From assembly GCF_001945365.1 (NCBI RefSeq), contig NZ_MSTQ01000007.1:186001-250000 (forward strand): DNA of 64,000 nt, read 5' to 3'. Made by a program: the position numbers and the translations under genes. Position 1 is the first letter of the stretch; every line of letters begins with the position of its first letter. Source of the DNA: Pseudomonas reinekei. GTDB lineage: Bacteria; Pseudomonadota; Gammaproteobacteria; Pseudomonadales; Pseudomonadaceae. The notes under the pieces are model-generated. The model was not told where the DNA came from. It did not search any database and saw only the letters and a program-made list of their open reading frames with translations. Below are positions 35,180-42,966 of the stretch, piece by piece.

Positions 35180-36097
35180 TCAGCCCCCGGTAATCCCGGG
35201 CTGACTCAACCACTGGCACACTGCCTCAACCTGCATCCTGCCGAAATCCTCGCCGCGGTTACTGCGCACACTGACGAACCCGCCTGCCTTTTCCTTTTCC
35301 CCGACCACCACCAGATACGGCACGGTCTGACTGTGCTGGCGAATCTTGTAGCGGACCTTTTCGTTACGCAGATCCGCCAGGGCGCGAACGCCGCCACGGC
35401 GTAGCGTCTCGGTGACAGCGTGGGCGTAGGTGGTCTGGCGATCATCCATGCTGACAACCATGACATGGGCCGGCAGGCGCCAATACTGCAGTTCCTGGTG
35501 GCTGGACCAACACGTTCCGTAGACCCGTTGTTGCAAGGTGCCGCTGATGTGATCCAGGGCGAATGCCTGCAACACTTTGGTGGTGGGAACATGCGGGCCG
35601 GTGGTCCAGTATTCGCTGTCACCGAGGCGGTAGAGGGAGAGATTTTCCGAGGTCGTTGTCGTTGTAGAGGTTGGGCTCGATATCGTCTGGCGCCGGATCG
35701 AGTGGTTGGTCGCTGCCAGAGATTGCATGCGTGCTTCAATCAACGGCAGGTCGGTCGCGGCCAGGGCTCGCTCGACAGCGAACTCGCAAAAGAACCCGTC
35801 ACCCAGCGGCGAGCCCGCGCGCATTTGTGCATGCGGATGAAGTTGTTTGACCGCCATCGCCAGCATCAGCGTGCAGGACCGGCGCAGGATCTCCAGGCCG
35901 TCTGGCTCCTGTGGTGTCACAATGCTGACCCGGGCATCGGCCCCGACCATGAATTCGCAATCCACCAACACGCCGTTGACGCGTCCGGCCACCGCCGCAC
36001 TGGCCAGCCCCAGGCCAATACTCGCGGCAATTTCATGAACGGTCAGGGGTTGGTCGTACTCACGCAATGAACCATCGGGCAGGGTGATCTGGATCAT
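35180..36097 (-). CDS. Threonyl-tRNA synthetase relic lacking the catalytic core
   Basis: A 305-residue open frame with clear ThrRS ends but no middle. Residues 1-60 are a TGS domain (ITLPDGSLREYD). Residues 70-190 align with the N2 editing domain, and about 195-300 match the anticodon-binding domain (ADLRNEKVRYKIRQHS). The class II core with motifs 1-3 and its zinc ligands is absent; YGTCWS runs almost directly into the anticodon domain. Editing residues are also lost: E. coli H73 and H77 positions read R and L (RRSCTLML), and the cysteine before GPHVP is missing. It cannot charge tRNA. As the last gene of the zinc cluster it probably descends from a Zur-controlled second ThrRS, kept as an open frame or in decay. 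Confidence 0.75.
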   Translation of the reverse strand: MIQITLPDGSLREYDQPLTVHEIAASIGLGLASAAVAGRVNGVLVDCEFMVGADARVSIVTPQEPDGLEILRRSCTLMLAMAVKQLHPHAQMRAGSPLGDGFFCEFAVERALAATDLPLIEARMQSLAATNHSIRRQTISSPTSTTTTTSENLSLYRLGDSEYWTTGPHVPTTKVLQAFALDHISGTLQQRVYGTCWSSHQELQYWRLPAHVMVVSMDDRQTTYAHAVTETLRRGGVRALADLRNEKVRYKIRQHSQTVPYLVVVGEKEKAGGFVSVRSNRGEDFGRMQVEAVCQWLSQPGITGG

Positions 36098-36192
36098 GGT
36101 TATTGTTCTCGACTGCTTCGATCACACGCGCTAGCGGATAAACCATAGAACCAAACCCTGTTCGCTGTCATGTAGACGTTTGTCGATTTATC

Positions 36193-36753
36193 TTAAAACT
36201 CGTTTTGCAGGGCTTTGTAACCGCGCACCAAGTCGACGTTGGTGCGCGCCACGTCCTCGGAAAACTCCGAGGCGCTGATGCTCACCGGCGGATATTGAGA
36301 CAGATCGGTGTTCGGTCCGATGCGCGTAGTGGAGGGCACGTAGAAGGCCTCGGGCAAGTCGCGCCCATCGACTACCGAGTTGTGCCGCACCACACAGCCA
36401 TCACCTACACGGCAATTGAACAGCACGCTGTTGAAACCGATGAACACCCGATTTCCGACGGTGCAGGGGCCGTGAACGATCGAGCGGTGCGCGATGGAAC
36501 TGAACTCACCGATGGTCACCGCCGCGCCGGATTTGGAGTGGATGACCACGCCGTCCTGAATGTTCGAATTGGCGCCAATGTTGATGGGCAGCATCTCACC
36601 GTTCTCGTCGACTTCATCGGCGCGAATCACCGCGTAGGGTCCGACAAAGACGTTTTCGCCGATCACCACTTTGCCGCAAATGATTGCGGTTTTGTCGACA
36701 TAGGCGGACTCGGCTATCCGCGGTAAATCACCCGAGGGGTTCTTGCGAATCAT
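36193..36753 (-). CDS. Gamma-class carbonic anhydrase-like hexapeptide protein
   Basis: A 186-residue left-handed beta-helix protein with repeated hexapeptides (IICGKVVIGENVFVGPYAVI). Histidines in VVIHSKSG, IAHRS and IVHG match the metal-binding positions of gamma carbonic anhydrases, which hydrate CO2 and can use iron or cobalt instead of zinc. That makes it a fitting back-up enzyme in a zinc-starvation cluster; P. aeruginosa has a similar gene next to folE2. Its start overlaps the stop of the zinc-binding protein gene (ATGA). Activity is inferred from fold and context. Confidence 0.82.
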   Translation of the reverse strand: MIRKNPSGDLPRIAESAYVDKTAIICGKVVIGENVFVGPYAVIRADEVDENGEMLPINIGANSNIQDGVVIHSKSGAAVTIGEFSSIAHRSIVHGPCTVGNRVFIGFNSVLFNCRVGDGCVVRHNSVVDGRDLPEAFYVPSTTRIGPNTDLSQYPPVSISASEFSEDVARTNVDLVRGYKALQNEF

Positions 36754-37640
36754 GGCTTGCTCAATGCGTTGTAGAGGGTGTTGAGGTTGTATTCGAACAG
36801 TCCGGTAAAGGTACTCGCCGGACCGGTTGTCGCGAGTGCATCGGAGTACAGCGTGCCGCCAATCTGTGCGCCGCTTTCGTCGGCGATCTGTTTGAGCAGG
36901 CGCGCATCCTTGATGTTTTCCATGAACACGGCTTTGACCTTGGCCTGGCGAATCTGGGTGATCAGCGCAGCGACCTCGGCGGCTGAAGGCTCTCGCTCGG
37001 TCGACAAACCCTGAGGCGCCATGAAGTCGATCCCGTAGGCTTGGCCGAGGTAACCAAAGGCATCGTGGGAGGTGACGATCTTGCGGTTACCCGGAGGTAG
37101 CGCGCCGAGTTTGGCCTTGGCCTCGGCAAGCAGCGCGTAGATCTGCTTGAGGTAGGCGGTACTGTTGCGTTGATAGTCGGCCTCGTTCGCCGGGTCTGCG
37201 GCAATCAGTGCTTTGGTGATATTGCCGACGTACAGCTCGGCGTTCGCCAGGTTGTGCCAGGCATGTGGGTCGGCAACGGTCTCGCCGTCTTCATCCAGAT
37301 CCCGTGGGATAACGCCTCGACTGGCGGTGATGACAGGTGCCTGGGCGTCGCTGCTGGCCACCAGTCGATCCAGCCATGGCTCGAAACCCAGGCCATTCTT
37401 GATGATGAGTTTGGCTTTTAGCAGTGCCTGGGCATCGTTTGGTGTCGGCTCGTAGGTGTGAGCATCGGCGTCGGGGCCGACCATGTTAGTGATCTGGATG
37501 TGTTCGCCGCCCACGTGTTGGGTCATGTCGGCCAGGATGCTGAAACTGGTGACCACCTGAAGTTTTTCCGCTGCAGACAGTGACATCGACATCATCAAAC
37601 TGAACAGCACGAGTAAAGCGCGCATCGGGTAACACCTCAT
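36750..37640 (-). CDS. Zinc/manganese-type ABC transporter substrate-binding protein
   Basis: A 296-residue periplasmic protein of the ZnuA/cluster A-I family. A signal peptide (LLVLFSLMMSMSLSAA) leads to the mature part, whose metal ligands are visible as H in DAHTYEPTP, H in DPHAWHN, and H in TSHDAFGYLG, plus a late aspartate near 280. The His-rich loop typical of ZnuA is missing and replaced by an acidic stretch (DLDEDGE), so this may be a second zinc importer with different affinity. It overlaps the permease start by 4 bases. Context (folE2, Zur-like box) favours zinc over manganese. Confidence 0.88.
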   Translation of the reverse strand: MRCYPMRALLVLFSLMMSMSLSAAEKLQVVTSFSILADMTQHVGGEHIQITNMVGPDADAHTYEPTPNDAQALLKAKLIIKNGLGFEPWLDRLVASSDAQAPVITASRGVIPRDLDEDGETVADPHAWHNLANAELYVGNITKALIAADPANEADYQRNSTAYLKQIYALLAEAKAKLGALPPGNRKIVTSHDAFGYLGQAYGIDFMAPQGLSTEREPSAAEVAALITQIRQAKVKAVFMENIKDARLLKQIADESGAQIGGTLYSDALATTGPASTFTGLFEYNLNTLYNALSKP

Positions 37641-38503
37641 TGGGATGTGAGCAAAGGCGGGCGGTGCAGCAGACCGTGCACGGGTCCGAATACCACCGAC
37701 AGCAGGTAGAAACCGCCAGCCACCAGCACGATGGCCGGGCCACTGGGTAGGGAATAGTCAAACGACAGCAGCAGCCCCAGCCATACCGCGAGGCAACCGA
37801 ACAGCGCTGCGATGGCCATCAGGACCGGTAGCCGGCGACTCCAGAAGCGCGAAGCGGCGGCGGGCAACATCATCAAACCGACCACCATCAAGGCACCGAT
37901 GGCCTGGAATCCAATCACCAGATTCAACACCACGAGGGTCAGGAATACGCCATGGGCCAAAGGACCGAGGCGGCTGACTGTGCGCAGGAAAAGTGGATCG
38001 AGGGTGTCCAGCAGCAAGGGACGGTAGATCAGCAGCATGGCGATTAAACTCACCGCCGAGACCCATAGCATCCCGGTCAGAGTCGGGCCATCGACCGCCA
38101 GTGCCGAACCGAACAGCAGGTGCAACAAGTCCAGGCGCTTGCCCGCCAGGCCGAGAATCAGGACACCGCTGGCCAGGGAAATTGGATAGATTGCAGCGAG
38201 GCTCGCATCTTCCCGCAGGCCGGTTCGCCGAGTGATCCAGGCAGCCAGTCCAGCCATGCCGAGGCCGGCGCCGAGACCGCCGACAGTCAATGCGGGGAGA
38301 CTCAAGCCGGCAAACCAGAATCCGAGTGCGGCACCCGGCAGTATGCCGTGAGCCACCGCATCTCCGATCAGGCTCATACGTCGCAGAATCAAAAATACCC
38401 CTAGCGGTGCCGTGCTGCAGGCCAGGAGCAAACCTCCGATCAGCGCCCGGCGCATGAACACGAACTCGTGGAACGGTTGCCAAAGCTGTGTGGCAGCGAG
38501 CAT
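37637..38503 (-). CDS. Metal ABC transporter permease
   Basis: A 288-residue inner-membrane permease of the ZnuB/ABC-3 family with about eight hydrophobic segments. Conserved features include LIGDAVAHGILPGAALGF near 50-67, the usual ABC-3 signature. It would form the membrane channel for the zinc importer with the ATPase just upstream and the binding protein downstream. Start and stop overlap both neighbours (TAATG at 38503, and 4 bases at 37637), so the three subunits are co-translated. Confidence 0.9.
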   Translation of the reverse strand: MLAATQLWQPFHEFVFMRRALIGGLLLACSTAPLGVFLILRRMSLIGDAVAHGILPGAALGFWFAGLSLPALTVGGLGAGLGMAGLAAWITRRTGLREDASLAAIYPISLASGVLILGLAGKRLDLLHLLFGSALAVDGPTLTGMLWVSAVSLIAMLLIYRPLLLDTLDPLFLRTVSRLGPLAHGVFLTLVVLNLVIGFQAIGALMVVGLMMLPAAASRFWSRRLPVLMAIAALFGCLAVWLGLLLSFDYSLPSGPAIVLVAGGFYLLSVVFGPVHGLLHRPPLLTSQ

Positions 38504-39171
38504 TACGCCACCTGCGTCAGTGGTTGCTGGCGGATGAGATCGTTGCTCGCGCCAAAGAGGCAGCCGCTGCTTTTTATCAGCAGGGTTTGCGCAATGTGTT
38601 GGCGCACTGCCGCCAGGTCATGGCACACCACCACCAGCGTTCGGCCCTCGGCATGCCACGCGTGCAGGTGCTTCCACAGCAGCGCTTGGCCGTGCTCGTC
38701 GAGCGCCGCGTGAGGTTCGTCAAGCAACAACAAGGGGGCGTCGGCGAGGCTTAATCGAGCCAGCAGGGCACGTTGCAATTCACCACCGGACAACGCCATC
38801 AGTGGGCGTTGCTCCAAACCGCTCAGGCACCAATCTTCCAGTACGGCGCGAAGTCGCCGGCGGCGTTGTTCCGAGGATTGTTTGCTGCCCCAGAATCCCG
38901 CGGTGACCAGCTCCTGGAGGCTGATGGGAAACTGGCGATCGAGATGTTGTTGCTGTGGCAGGAACGACAGCCCAGCTTTATGCGGTGCCGAGAGTGCAAC
39001 CTTACCGGAGAGAGGTTTTTGCAGGCCGGCCATTACTTTCAACAGGCTGCTTTTGCCAGAGCCGTTGGCACCGATCACGGCGGTGAAACTGCCTTCTTGC
39101 AGTTCGATGTCGAGGGGCGGTGTCAGCGGTTGCCCCGGGGCACCCCAACGCAATGCCTGACAGTGGATCAT
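38503..39171 (-). CDS. Metal ABC transporter ATP-binding protein
   Basis: A 222-residue ABC ATPase. Walker A GANGSGKSSLL lies near residues 36-46, the signature ALSGGELQR near 126, Walker B LLLLDEPHAALDE near 147, and the H-loop in VVCHD. The compact size is typical of ZnuC/MntB-type subunits. It drives the permease encoded immediately downstream. The gene overlaps folE2 by 4 bases, tying the importer to the zinc-independent folate gene in one message. Confidence 0.9.
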   Translation of the reverse strand: MIHCQALRWGAPGQPLTPPLDIELQEGSFTAVIGANGSGKSSLLKVMAGLQKPLSGKVALSAPHKAGLSFLPQQQHLDRQFPISLQELVTAGFWGSKQSSEQRRRRLRAVLEDWCLSGLEQRPLMALSGGELQRALLARLSLADAPLLLLDEPHAALDEHGQALLWKHLHAWHAEGRTLVVVCHDLAAVRQHIAQTLLIKSSGCLFGASNDLIRQQPLTQVA

Positions 39172-40064
39172 GCGTACTCCCGGTTCCAGCGACTTTCAGC
39201 GACAGCATCGTGGGCATGCAAGCTTTCAGCGTGGATCACGCGAATGTGAAAGCCGTTGATGCCGGGAGAGCGTTTCAGGGCGATGTTCAACCGTCGGGCT
39301 GCGTCTTCGCAGAACATCAGGTTCTGACCGTTGGCGAGGGCGAAGGCTTGTTCGTCGGCACGTTTTACGGCCGTCTGCACAGGAGTGCCGAGAGCTGCTT
39401 CGGCGTCATTGATCAGTGCAATCAATGGCAGCTCGTCCAGATAGTCGTCGAGCTGCAGGCTCAATTGCGCCGAGCTGCGTTGACTGTGAGGCGTCGCAAC
39501 GATGCCTTTTGTCGATCCCAGCCAGGCCAATACGTCGGCGTGTTCCAGCGGTTTGTTGGCGAAGTCATCGACAAATTGCTGTTGGATTAACTGTCGAGAC
39601 AACGCCGCTGAACAAGGGCACGTCGAGGAATAAGCAACCTCAATTTTTAGTTCCACGTGGAACATCGAGTTTTTCAAACGCGCATCAATGGAGATGGGAT
39701 AGGTCTTCCATCCGCTCAACGGGCTGATCAGTGCGGGCCTTTTAAGCAGCAGATTCGTATGGATTTTTAGATAAGCGCTGTTTGCCAGGCCTTCATGACT
39801 GTCCAGAAAGCGCTGCAATACCCGTTGTAGCAGTGTCGGCGAAAGTGTTGCCTGCTCGAGCGTTTCCAACGCCAGATAGAGCCGCGACATATGAATGCCA
39901 CGTGCCTCTCCATCGTCGAGGCTCACCCCTGCATCGGCAGTTGCGCTCAATCGTTGGCCATCGAGTAAAACAGGCAGAGCAATGCCGCACATGCCCACCC
40001 ACTCAAGTGGCAGGGCTTGGCGTGAGGCCTGCGCGGCGATATCCGGCAGAGTCAGCGCATTCAT
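39168..40064 (-). CDS. folE2: GTP cyclohydrolase FolE2 (type IB)
   Basis: A 298-residue GTP cyclohydrolase IB. It makes 7,8-dihydroneopterin triphosphate from GTP for folate, replacing the strictly zinc-dependent FolE when zinc is scarce. The family cysteine pattern STCPCSAALSR lies near residue 150, with FHVELKIEVAYS before it. I use the ATG at 40064; two upstream ATGs (40076, 40079) would add 4-5 residues but leave almost no leader behind the Zur-like box. It heads the leftward operon folE2-ABC-CA. A parS-like palindrome lies inside at 39650. Confidence 0.92.
   Translation of the reverse strand: MNALTLPDIAAQASRQALPLEWVGMCGIALPVLLDGQRLSATADAGVSLDDGEARGIHMSRLYLALETLEQATLSPTLLQRVLQRFLDSHEGLANSAYLKIHTNLLLKRPALISPLSGWKTYPISIDARLKNSMFHVELKIEVAYSSTCPCSAALSRQLIQQQFVDDFANKPLEHADVLAWLGSTKGIVATPHSQRSSAQLSLQLDDYLDELPLIALINDAEAALGTPVQTAVKRADEQAFALANGQNLMFCEDAARRLNIALKRSPGINGFHIRVIHAESLHAHDAVAESRWNREYA
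39650..39663. other. parS-like ParB-binding palindrome 3
   Basis: GTTCCACGTGGAAC, flanked by A and A, inside folE2 where it encodes part of MFHVELK. It is 10,988 bases from palindrome 2. Confidence 0.75.
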
Positions 40065-40095
40065 GAGCAGGTCCATCATGGAAATTGAATTTACA

Positions 40096-40110
40096 TGTTA
40101 TAGTATAACA
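40096..40110. promoter_or_regulatory. Zur-like operator upstream of folE2
   Basis: TGTTATAGTATAACA is a perfect 15-base palindrome matching the gamma-proteobacterial Zur box (about GTTATA-N-TATAAC). It lies about 30 bases before folE2, where bound Zur would block the promoter when zinc is plentiful. Confidence 0.85.
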
Positions 40111-40198
40111 GTGCGTTCCACGATAGCTTTTTCATGAACAGGTTTTCATCTTGCCTGGATGGCAATCCCTCGAGCTGATCCCGCCTGTAATCCCAGCG

Positions 40199-40576
40199 TT
40201 AGCAACCGGTTATTCGGCTGCAGGTGAATTTGGCGCTGCTGCCACCGGAACTGGAAAACCGATTGATCGTGGTCCAGCCGACACGCCGGTTGTACCCGAC
40301 CCACGCTTCACCGTCGGATGCGATTCCCGTGAAGAACGTCAGCTGGCCGTAGCGACTATTGGTCTGCGCCCAGTAACGCTTCCCGGCGGCTTCGAACCCC
40401 CGCAAGTAGATTGTGCTGCCGACCGTATTGACGCTGTACGCATTGCCTTCGCCATCCACGCATGCCAGCAAGTTGGCGCTTCGGGTGCAATTGGCCAAGG
40501 CTGGAATTTGCGCCTGAACTGCCGCAGCACCCAGCAATGAAAGGCTCATCAATGCAAGTTTAAGGGCGTTACGCAT
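40199..40576 (-). CDS. Small secreted protein, zinc-cluster associated
   Basis: A 125-residue protein with a signal peptide (LALMSLSLLGAAAVQAQ) starting at ATG 40576; the frame opens earlier at 40714 but that part spans the Zur-like box. The mature protein is rich in Gly, Ser and aromatic residues and has four cysteines (C30, C39 and two near the end: FTCSRITGC), likely two disulfides. I do not recognise the family. It is divergent from zigA, with the Zur-like box at 40655 between them, so it is likely zinc-regulated and acts in the periplasm or outside the cell. Confidence 0.65.
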   Translation of the reverse strand: MRNALKLALMSLSLLGAAAVQAQIPALANCTRSANLLACVDGEGNAYSVNTVGSTIYLRGFEAAGKRYWAQTNSRYGQLTFFTGIASDGEAWVGYNRRVGWTTINRFSSSGGSSAKFTCSRITGC

Positions 40577-40654
40577 GGGATTCTCGTGAACGGAATGAGC
40601 GCCAGCATCCAGCCCTTGGTCGTTCTGGACAAGAGGAGAGTGGCTTGATTGTGT

Positions 40655-40669
40655 TGTTATACTATAACA
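40655..40669. promoter_or_regulatory. Zur-like operator between the secreted-protein gene and zigA
   Basis: TGTTATACTATAACA is a perfect palindrome differing from the folE2 copy only in the centre. It lies 49 bases before zigA and 79 bases before the divergent secreted-protein gene, so it could control both. Confidence 0.85.
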
Positions 40670-40717
40670 TAAAATCAAGCCCGACATTTTGACCGGGAAT
40701 CCCGTGAGGAGCATCTG

Positions 40718-41923
40718 ATGCCAAATCGTTTACCCGTGACCGTGCTGTCGGGCTTTCTAGGGGCCGGAAAAAGTACACTTCTTAATTACATACTACGTAA
40801 TAGAGAAAATCTTCGAGTCGCGGTGATCGTCAACGACATGAGTGAAATCAACATTGACGGTAGCGAGGTCCAGCGCGACGTCAGCCTCAATCGCGCAGAA
40901 GAAAAACTCGTTGAAATGAGCAATGGCTGCATCTGCTGCACCCTGCGTGAAGACTTGCTGGAAGAGGTGAGCAAGCTTGCCAGCGAGGGTCGTTTTGATT
41001 ATTTATTGATCGAGTCCACAGGCATCTCCGAACCGCTGCCGGTAGCGGAAACCTTCACGTTCCGCGACGAAAGCGGGCAAAGCCTTATGGATATCGCGCG
41101 GCTCGATACCATGGTCACGGTGGTCGACGGCATGAATTTTTTGCTCGACTACCAGGCCGCCGAAAGCCTCGCTTCCCGTGGTGAGACTTTGGGCGAAGAA
41201 GATGAACGTGCGATTACCGACCTGCTGATTGAGCAGGTGGAGTTCGCTGACGTGATCCTGATCAGCAAGATCGACCTCATCAGCAGCCGCGATCGCCAGG
41301 AGTTGATTGCGATCCTGGAGCGACTCAACGCCGAGGCGGAGATCATTCCAATGGTCATGGGCGAAGTACCGCTCGAAAAGATCCTCAGTACAGGTCGATT
41401 CAACTTCGATAAAGCCGCCCAGGCGCCAGGCTGGTTGCGCGAGTTACGCGGCGAACATGTACCGGAAACTGACGAGTACGGCATTGCCTCCAGCGCTTAT
41501 CGGGCGCGTCGTCCCTTCCATCCACAACGCTTTTTCAGCTTCATCGACCGTCCGTGGGTCAATGGCAAGCTGCTGCGATCCAAGGGGTTCTTCTGGCTGG
41601 CCAGTAAGCACATGGATGCCGGTAGCTGGTCTCAGGCCGGCGGTTTGATGCGTCATGGTTTCGCTGGGCGCTGGTGGCGTTTTGTGCCGAAGAACCAGTG
41701 GCCGCAGGACGAGGGAAGCACGGCCGGCATTATGGAAAACTGGACCCGCGACACGGGGGATTGCCGGCAGGAGCTGGTGTTCATCGGCCAGAACATCGAC
41801 TTCAAAATGCTCACCGCAGCGCTCGATGAGTGCCTGCTGACAGACGATGAAATGGCACTGGGAGTCGAAGGCTGGCGATTGCTTGCGGATCCGTTTGGCC
41901 CTTGGCATGAAGAGGCTGCCTGA
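40718..41923 (+). CDS. zigA: COG0523 GTPase, ZigA/YciC-like zinc metallochaperone
   Basis: A 401-residue G3E-family GTPase. The P-loop GFLGAGKST lies at 12-20, the metal-binding CxCC motif at C70-I-C72-C73, and the guanine motif (SKID) near 190. The C-terminal CobW domain ends with the W-H-rich pattern of the subgroup. Proteins of this group are made under zinc limitation and deliver or salvage zinc for essential enzymes. The Zur-like box upstream and the neighbouring folE2 and zinc importer fit that role. It overlaps the DUF1826 gene by one base. Confidence 0.9.
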   Translation: MPNRLPVTVLSGFLGAGKSTLLNYILRNRENLRVAVIVNDMSEINIDGSEVQRDVSLNRAEEKLVEMSNGCICCTLREDLLEEVSKLASEGRFDYLLIESTGISEPLPVAETFTFRDESGQSLMDIARLDTMVTVVDGMNFLLDYQAAESLASRGETLGEEDERAITDLLIEQVEFADVILISKIDLISSRDRQELIAILERLNAEAEIIPMVMGEVPLEKILSTGRFNFDKAAQAPGWLRELRGEHVPETDEYGIASSAYRARRPFHPQRFFSFIDRPWVNGKLLRSKGFFWLASKHMDAGSWSQAGGLMRHGFAGRWWRFVPKNQWPQDEGSTAGIMENWTRDTGDCRQELVFIGQNIDFKMLTAALDECLLTDDEMALGVEGWRLLADPFGPWHEEAA

Positions 41924-42579
41924 TGCTGACATTGACCCCAGTGGGACTGTCCGGTAGGACGATCCGCCAGCAGCAGGGAGCAACACCAACATCCCTGAGC
42001 GGCATTCTCGATGACGGCGTAAACCTTGCCGTCTGGAATCGCCAACTCCCGCTGCATATTGCTGACTTCGCGACTCTACTGCTTTCGCTGAACGAGCCGT
42101 TGGCGCAATCGTTGTCCCTGGAAATGGTCGACGACGAAACTGAACCCAATCTCCATGGATTGGCCTCAGACTTCAGTGATCTTGAAGGTTACGAAGGATT
42201 CATCGCCGACGTTTCCTGGCTGGTCAGCGCGTTTGCCTGCCTGCTCGGCGCGCGGCGAATCGGCGTGCGCCTGAGGGTTCTTGACAAGGCCATGTGCCCG
42301 CGCTTTCACGTCGACCACGTTCCCGTACGGTTGATCACCACTTACGCCGGGCTCGGCAGCGAATGGCTGAGGGAAGGCGCCATGGACCGTCGTCAACTGG
42401 GCCAGGCCGCCGCTGAACCTCAGGATGACAGGTTGATCCAGAAGATCGGCAGTGGCGAAGTCGCCTTGCTCAAAGGCGAAAAATGGCATGGCAATGAAGG
42501 CTTCGGTCTGATTCACCGCTCGCCGCATCTGGATCCCGGCGAGCGCCGTCTGATCCTCACGCTCGACTGGCTGAGCTAA
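41923..42579 (+). CDS. DUF1826 protein
   Basis: A 218-residue soluble protein matching DUF1826, a family often found directly after ZigA-type GTPases in Pseudomonas. Conserved-looking patterns include CPRFHVDHVPVRLITTY near 125-142 and KGEKWHGNEGFGLIHRSPH near 185-203; these Cys, His and Asp residues could bind a metal, as in 2-oxoglutarate oxygenase-like folds. That is inference. It shares a base with the zigA stop (TGATG), so it is co-translated with it and should be induced by zinc shortage. Confidence 0.82.
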   Translation: MLTLTPVGLSGRTIRQQQGATPTSLSGILDDGVNLAVWNRQLPLHIADFATLLLSLNEPLAQSLSLEMVDDETEPNLHGLASDFSDLEGYEGFIADVSWLVSAFACLLGARRIGVRLRVLDKAMCPRFHVDHVPVRLITTYAGLGSEWLREGAMDRRQLGQAAAEPQDDRLIQKIGSGEVALLKGEKWHGNEGFGLIHRSPHLDPGERRLILTLDWLS

Positions 42580-42583
42580 CCGC

Positions 42584-42940
42584 TCAAGGCTTGAGCCAGG
42601 TACCCTGGCTTTGCCCTTCGCAATACGGCTGCAAATACGCCGCGTCCGTGGCCACGCCGTAATAGTGAATATCCTGCCGGTAAGGCATATTGGCAACTTG
42701 CGCGTTGCTGCACACGCCGAACGCGCCAGTGGGGCAATGGTCGACGTACCGTACCTCGACCTTCTGCCCGGCCAGGTTTGGCTGGCAGAAGCCGTCGGCG
42801 AACAGTTTTTCCGGGATGTTGCGGTTCTGCTGGCAGACTTGGACGTCAAGGCGTTCCGCCTGGCTGTGGACAACGCAGGCTTGTGCCAACGCCTCACCAC
42901 ACGCAAGCGTCAGCAGTAACGACACTCCCATCCACCGCAT
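42584..42940 (-). CDS. Small secreted cysteine-rich protein
   Basis: A 118-residue protein with a signal peptide (GVSLLLTLACGEALAQA) and six cysteines in the mature part (C22, C36, C52, C69, C77, C107), probably forming disulfides in the periplasm. I do not recognise the family. It faces the DUF1826 gene tail to tail with a 4-base gap and is divergent from the second COG0523 GTPase across 26 bases. Its place in the zinc cluster hints at a metal link, but no motif proves this. Confidence 0.6.
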   Translation of the reverse strand: MRWMGVSLLLTLACGEALAQACVVHSQAERLDVQVCQQNRNIPEKLFADGFCQPNLAGQKVEVRYVDHCPTGAFGVCSNAQVANMPYRQDIHYYGVATDAAYLQPYCEGQSQGTWLKP

Positions 42941-42966
42941 ACTTATTTCCTCAGAAACCTTCGATC

